Shown here: piece after piece, positions 63,014-64,000 of the stretch | Layout: each line of letters starts with the position of its first letter | Numbering within the stretch: the first letter of the stretch is position 1 | Source of the DNA: Ichthyophthirius multifiliis | Taxonomy: Eukaryota > Ciliophora > Oligohymenophorea > Hymenostomatida | DNA length: 64,000 nucleotides | Reading direction: 5' to 3' | Assembly (NCBI RefSeq): GCF_000220395.1 | Contig: NW_004086441.1 | Coordinates: 120,485 to 184,484 of the forward strand | Notes under the pieces: model-generated | What the model was told of the DNA's origin: nothing | Databases searched by the model: none | What the model saw: only the letters and a program-made list of their open reading frames with translations | Position numbers and translations under genes: made by a program

Positions 63014-64000
63014 TCAATTCTGATTATTCTGATTCCTAGTTGTTGTTTTTTTTAAAAAAAAATAATAATAATAATTAATATATTAATATATTTCTTTTAA
63101 ATAAAATTACATGAAATCACAAAACATAAATACTAAAATTAAAACAGAAATCAATCTAGCTTATTTAATCTAATTATTTTCTTCTTCCTAATTTAAAAAA
63201 TCTAAATCCACTATTAATTAAAGTTATCTACTATAATCATTTATTTTTAATAATTTTTAATTGAAGCTATCCAAAAACTACGAAAAAAAAGTAATATTAG
63301 AGCATATATTTCCATAAAATTTATTTAGTATTTCTAAAATATCCACAGCCTATTCTATTTAAACGGAATCTTCTAAATTTTTTATATTTAACATGTCTTC
63401 TAATCTAAAATTAATCTAATTTATTATTTAAGGTTCCTAAATTATCATAGAGCTTTAATAAACATTTACGAATTATAAAATTTAGTTATAAGTTTTTATA
63501 TATTCGACATATTTTTTTAAAATAAACTTATATTAATGATAAATAAGTATATATTATAAATTATTCATTTTTTTATTTCTAATTTAGTTTTTTTTTTTAG
63601 TTAAATATAAAAATTAGTGTGTTTAAAAATAATATTCTATTTATTCAAAATAATACAAACAAACAAAAACTTACTTATATTAAATATAATAATAAAATTT
63701 TTATTTATTTTTTTTAAAAAAAATTCGGATAATATATAAAAATATAAAATTAATAAATTAATAATTATGTATATATTTATATATAAAAATTCATGTTTAT
63801 TTTAGAATTTAAACAAACTATAAATATTTTTTTTATTTTTTTTCTAATTAGTTAATAAGTTATAGATTATCAAAATTATTACTAAAATTTATTATTTTAT
63901 ATCTATTCGAATATCTTTTTTATATTTTCTAAAGTAGATTCATGATATCTTAATTTTAATAATATGAATAGCTGCATTTTAATAATCTTATTAATCTAAT
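63014..64000 (-). CDS. Helix-rich hypothetical protein (5' part incomplete at window edge)
   Basis: A solid minus-strand frame runs from about 63540 to TGA at 63014: VEYIKTYNQILQFVNVYQSS, RLEDMLNIKNLEDSVQIEQA, VDILEILNKFYGNICSNITF and FSQFLDSFNQKLLKINDYSR, ending in an acidic patch (NQEEENNQ) and a hydrophobic helix (LISVLILVFMFCDFMQFYL). Upstream, 63850-64000 carries another coding-like segment (LFILLKLRYHESTLENIKKI) separated by A/T-only DNA that is probably an intron. The gene continues beyond base 64000. All-helical, perhaps a bundle or coiled-coil protein; family not recognised. Confidence 0.5.

Noticed and set aside
1-64000. tRNA, rRNA, CRISPR or insertion-sequence genes
   Set aside because: Looked for B-box-like GGTTCGAATCC strings, CCA-type cloverleaves, spaced direct repeats and transposase motifs; none found. 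Very A/T-rich tRNAs could still be missed without a covariance search.

Overview
The window looks like nuclear DNA of an oligohymenophorean ciliate, most likely a very AT-rich hymenostome such as Ichthyophthirius (genus is inference). The evidence is internal. Convincing proteins appear only when TAA and TAG are read as glutamine, and all complete gene models here end in TGA. Introns are GT..AG, often 39-53 bp, and very AT-rich. Intergenic DNA is almost pure A/T with (TA)n runs. Several Ns and single-base breaks in A/T homopolymers point to a draft assembly. I read the genes by hand with TGA as the only stop and closed intron phases where possible; coordinates with phase-consistent exons are the most reliable.

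Layout. 0-4.3 kb (minus): an F-BAR-like/PH protein with an EEKK tract, a 234-aa Gln-rich heptad-repeat protein built on a 21-bp satellite, and a 353-aa unknown. 6-9.2 kb: a multi-pass membrane protein (minus) and a 92-aa protein (plus). 9.3-12 kb (minus): a TBC1D20/Gyp8-type Rab-GAP and a TRAF-type zinc-finger protein with a C-terminal UIM. 14-16.7 kb (minus): a 10-exon, 683-aa unknown with a polyQ tail. 17.1-20.6 kb (minus): an ABCG half-transporter. 21.1-31.5 kb (minus): what looks like one giant ankyrin-containing gene (over 3,000 aa) interrupted by about four apparent single-base frame breaks. 33.3-35.0 kb (minus): a MORN-repeat protein with an N-terminal acylation signal. 38.4-39.2 kb (plus): a secreted 271-aa protein. 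41.4-42.35 kb (minus): a papain-family protein lacking the catalytic His. 42.6-45.6 kb (plus): an exportin-2/CSE1 homologue. 46.0-47.5 kb (plus): Sec13. 48.3-52.2 kb (minus): a degenerate HDAC-like plus Kelch-like protein. 52.7 kb (plus): a coiled-coil protein. 63.0-64 kb (minus): a helical protein running off the window.

Several products belong to membrane traffic (F-BAR/PH, TBC1D20-like GAP, Sec13 of COPII, MORN) or nuclear transport (CSE1), but the genes are separate eukaryotic transcription units and no operon logic applies. No tRNA, rRNA, CRISPR array or recognisable transposase was found. The most unusual non-coding signals are a GC-richer island at about 55.4-56.1 kb, a 16-bp perfect inverted repeat at 59.9 kb, two isolated poly-C tracts, and the 21-bp coding satellite at 2.2-2.8 kb.
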